DNA of 34,392 nucleotides from an uncultured Veillonellaceae bacterium. GTDB lineage: Bacteria > Bacillota > Negativicutes > Selenomonadales > Selenomonadaceae. The notes beneath the pieces are model-generated. The model saw only the letters and a list, made by a program, of their open reading frames with translations, did no database searches and was not told where the DNA came from. The position numbers were made by a program, and so were the translations under genes. This document shows, piece after piece, positions 32,754-34,392 of this stretch (positions are counted from its first letter, which is position 1; every line of letters starts with the position of its first letter). The stretch lies in NCBI GenBank assembly GCA_945949525.1, contig CAMFES010000011.1:1-34392 (forward strand), written 5' to 3'.

Positions 32754-33839
32754 ATGCGTATAGTACCTGTAGAGCTGGGTAAGGATAGTTACAATATTTA
32801 TATCGGCAATGGTCTGGAGCAGGAGATTGCAGACTTTTGCAGAGGGGGCGGTTTTTCCGGCAGGGGGCTGGTGATTACGGATACCAATGTGGGGCCTCTG
32901 TACGGGGAGTGGCTTCTGCAGCTGCTGCGTCAGGGCGGCCTTGAGGCGGAGATATATGAGATTCCGGCAGGTGAAAGCTCCAAGTCCCTGGCTGTGGCGG
33001 AGGAGCTGTTTACCAGATGCATTGAGCTGGGGATGGACAGGAAATCTCCTATTTTTGCTCTGGGCGGCGGCGTTGTCGGTGATTTGGCAGGCTTTGTAGC
33101 GGCCTCCTACATGCGGGGGGTGCCTTTTGTACAGGTGCCTACCAGCCTTTTGGCGCAGGTTGATTCAAGCGTGGGCGGCAAGGTGGCTGTCAATCATCAG
33201 CTGGGCAAGAACCTGATTGGTGCCTTTTACCAGCCCAAGGCGGTATTTATGGATTTGAACACGCTGAAAACCCTGCCAAAGCGGGAGATTTACACAGGAC
33301 TGGGCGAGATTATCAAATACGGCATTATTTATGACAATGATTTTTTCAAATATCTTGAGGATAACCCGGAGCCGGTGCTGAGCCTTGACAATGAAGCGGC
33401 TATGCACATGACGGCACGTTCCTGTGAAATCAAGGCCGAGGTGGTAAGCCAGGATGAGAAGGAGCTGGGACTGCGGGCGATTTTGAACTTCGGTCATACT
33501 GCGGCTCATGCCATTGAGAAAAACACCGGCTACACCAGGTATAACCACGGGGAGGCCGTGGGCATCGGCATGGTGTGCGCAGCGCACATCAGCCAGGCAC
33601 TGGGCATGATAGATAGTGCGTCCGTGGAGCGCGTCATCCGGCTGATTGAGGCCCTGCATCTGCCAATCAGGGCAGAGGGCTGTACTGTTGACCAGCTTTA
33701 TGGGGATATTTTCCACGACAAGAAGACCGTAGGCGGCAAGGTAAAGTGGATTTTGATGGATGGCGGCATTGGTACTGTCACCGGCAGGAATGACGTGCCG
33801 GAGGCCGTGGTGCGGGAAGCCATGGGAAGAATTGTATAG
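32754..33839 (+). CDS. aroB: 3-dehydroquinate synthase
   Basis: It converts the seven-carbon DAHP phosphate to 3-dehydroquinate, the second step of the shikimate pathway, using NAD+ and a divalent metal. The 361-residue protein has GGGVVGDLAGFVAASYMRGVPF, then LAQVDSSVGGKVAVN, KNLIGAFYQP, and the metal ligands in FGHTAAHAIE and NHGEAVGIGM. Length is normal. The start is uncertain: ATG 32754 gives MRIVPVELG, but its ribosome binding site is weak (GGAACAG), and TTG 32730 is in frame directly after the repeats. It stands next to rplS and downstream of the che cluster, with no terminator between. Confidence 0.92.
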   Translation: MRIVPVELGKDSYNIYIGNGLEQEIADFCRGGGFSGRGLVITDTNVGPLYGEWLLQLLRQGGLEAEIYEIPAGESSKSLAVAEELFTRCIELGMDRKSPIFALGGGVVGDLAGFVAASYMRGVPFVQVPTSLLAQVDSSVGGKVAVNHQLGKNLIGAFYQPKAVFMDLNTLKTLPKREIYTGLGEIIKYGIIYDNDFFKYLEDNPEPVLSLDNEAAMHMTARSCEIKAEVVSQDEKELGLRAILNFGHTAAHAIEKNTGYTRYNHGEAVGIGMVCAAHISQALGMIDSASVERVIRLIEALHLPIRAEGCTVDQLYGDIFHDKKTVGGKVKWILMDGGIGTVTGRNDVPEAVVREAMGRIV

Positions 33840-33886
33840 ATAATAATCTTACGGAAATAGAATGGAGTATATCTGTGGAAAATCCC

Positions 33887-33916
33887 TTGACAAGGCTTTT
33901 TCCTCTGTGGTATTAT
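33887..33916 (+). promoter_or_regulatory. Promoter of rplS
   Basis: TTGACA (33887-33892), 18-base spacer, TATTAT (33911-33916). Confidence 0.7.
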
Positions 33917-33917
33917 A

Positions 33918-33982
33918 TTGAGGTATTTGGGCGGTCCTCTGATCAAGGCTATATTAGAATTCAACACTTGACACGAACGTCC
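33918..33982 (+). ncRNA. Possible ribosomal protein L19 leader
   Basis: The leader between promoter and rplS has a GGGCG (about 33929-33933) able to pair with CGTCC (about 33977-33981) to close a stem of about 40 enclosed bases. L19 leader RNAs are known before rplS in Firmicutes. I recognise the position more than the sequence. Confidence 0.35.
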
Positions 33983-34001
33983 GTAAAGAGGAGGAAATAA
34001 A

Positions 34002-34343
34002 ATGAACATTATTCAGGAATTAGAGAAAGAGCAGCTCAGAAGCGATATCCCGGCTTTTCAGCAGGGTGACACCGTAAACTGCCTGGTAAAGGTAGTGGAG
34101 GGTTCCCGCGAGCGTATTCAGGCCTTTGAGGGTATCGTAATTGCACGTTCCGGCTCCGGTGTGCGTGAGACCTTCACCGTTCGCAAGATTTCCTGCGGTA
34201 TCGGCGTAGAGCGTACTTTCCCGGTACATTCCCCACGTCTGGAGAAGATTGAGGTTAAGCGTCGTGGTGTAGTTCGCCGTGCGAAGCTGTATTACATCCG
34301 TAACCTCACTGGTAAGGCTGCTCGTATCCGCGAGAAGCGTTAA
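34002..34343 (+). CDS. rplS: 50S ribosomal protein L19
   Basis: A large-subunit protein near the interface with the small subunit. The 113-residue basic protein has family features [58 protein letters not shown] and the C-terminal [21 protein letters not shown], listed by motif. Length is normal. ATG 34002 follows AGAGGAGGAAAT. Codon use is strongly biased (CGT for Arg), as expected for a highly expressed gene. It has its own promoter and terminator. The trmD and rpsP genes often linked to rplS are not upstream here. Confidence 0.96.
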   Translation: MNIIQELEKEQLRSDIPAFQQGDTVNCLVKVVEGSRERIQAFEGIVIARSGSGVRETFTVRKISCGIGVERTFPVHSPRLEKIEVKRRGVVRRAKLYYIRNLTGKAARIREKR

Positions 34344-34355
34344 TTCCGGTAATTG

Positions 34356-34388
34356 TAGAGGCTGCCTTATTGGTCAGCCTCTATTTTT
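34356..34388 (+). terminator. Rho-independent terminator after rplS
   Basis: TAGAGGCTG (34356-34364) pairs with CAGCCTCTA (34375-34383), followed by TTTTT. Confidence 0.85.
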
Positions 34389-34392
34389 CGTT

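Overview
The window is an ordinary bacterial chromosome segment. The gene families (DapB/Asd, singlet glycine riboswitch, SpoVB/MurJ-like flippase, DgkB-like lipid kinase, SbcDC, a full Che set, nickel ECF transporter beside LarA, L19), about 50% GC, strong AGGAGG ribosome binding sites and classic TTGACA/TATAAT promoters suggest a Firmicutes-type anaerobe. A motile member of the Negativicutes (Selenomonas-like) is my best guess. That assignment is inference from gene content, not a database match.

Layout. 24-1935: dapB-asd, lysine/diaminopimelate and aspartate-family synthesis, closed by a terminator. 2057-3710: a promoter, one glycine riboswitch aptamer with a terminator as expression platform, and an alanine/glycine:Na+ symporter. 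3955-8678: a lactose/cellobiose-family PTS (IIB, IIC, IIA), a GH1 6-phospho-beta-glucosidase and a GntR/UTRA regulator, with several hairpins between them. 8722-12768: a nickel module made of a leftward ECF transporter (NikMN, NikQ, NikO), divergent from the nickel-pincer lactate racemase gene larA. A palindrome sits on the transporter promoter. 12950-17984: a neurotransmitter:sodium symporter, a leftward GalT/HIT-like protein, a SpoVB/MurJ-like flippase and a diacylglycerol-kinase-like lipid kinase. 18035-18463: a foldback element and a leftward small Nif11-leader-like protein with a Gly-Gly motif. 18641-23432: a DHH phosphoesterase (NrnA-like) and the SbcD-SbcC nuclease. 23590-32680: a chemosensory cluster cheA-cheW-mcp-cheR-cheB followed by a soluble PAS histidine kinase and a single-domain response regulator. 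32754-34343: aroB and rplS.

How the parts fit. The riboswitch ties symporter expression to glycine. The PTS imports and phosphorylates a beta-glucoside that the GH1 enzyme then hydrolyses, probably under the adjacent GntR regulator. The ECF transporter would supply nickel for the LarA cofactor. CheA/CheW/MCP/CheR/CheB form a complete excitation and adaptation core, and the last receiver protein could be its output. The most unusual items are the orphan Nif11-like peptide gene, the operator-like palindrome at the nickel transporter, a cysteine-rich PAS domain in the che-linked kinase, an SD-containing hairpin before the GalT-like gene, and short tandem repeats in three gene junctions. I see no tRNA, rRNA, CRISPR array, prophage or intact insertion sequence.
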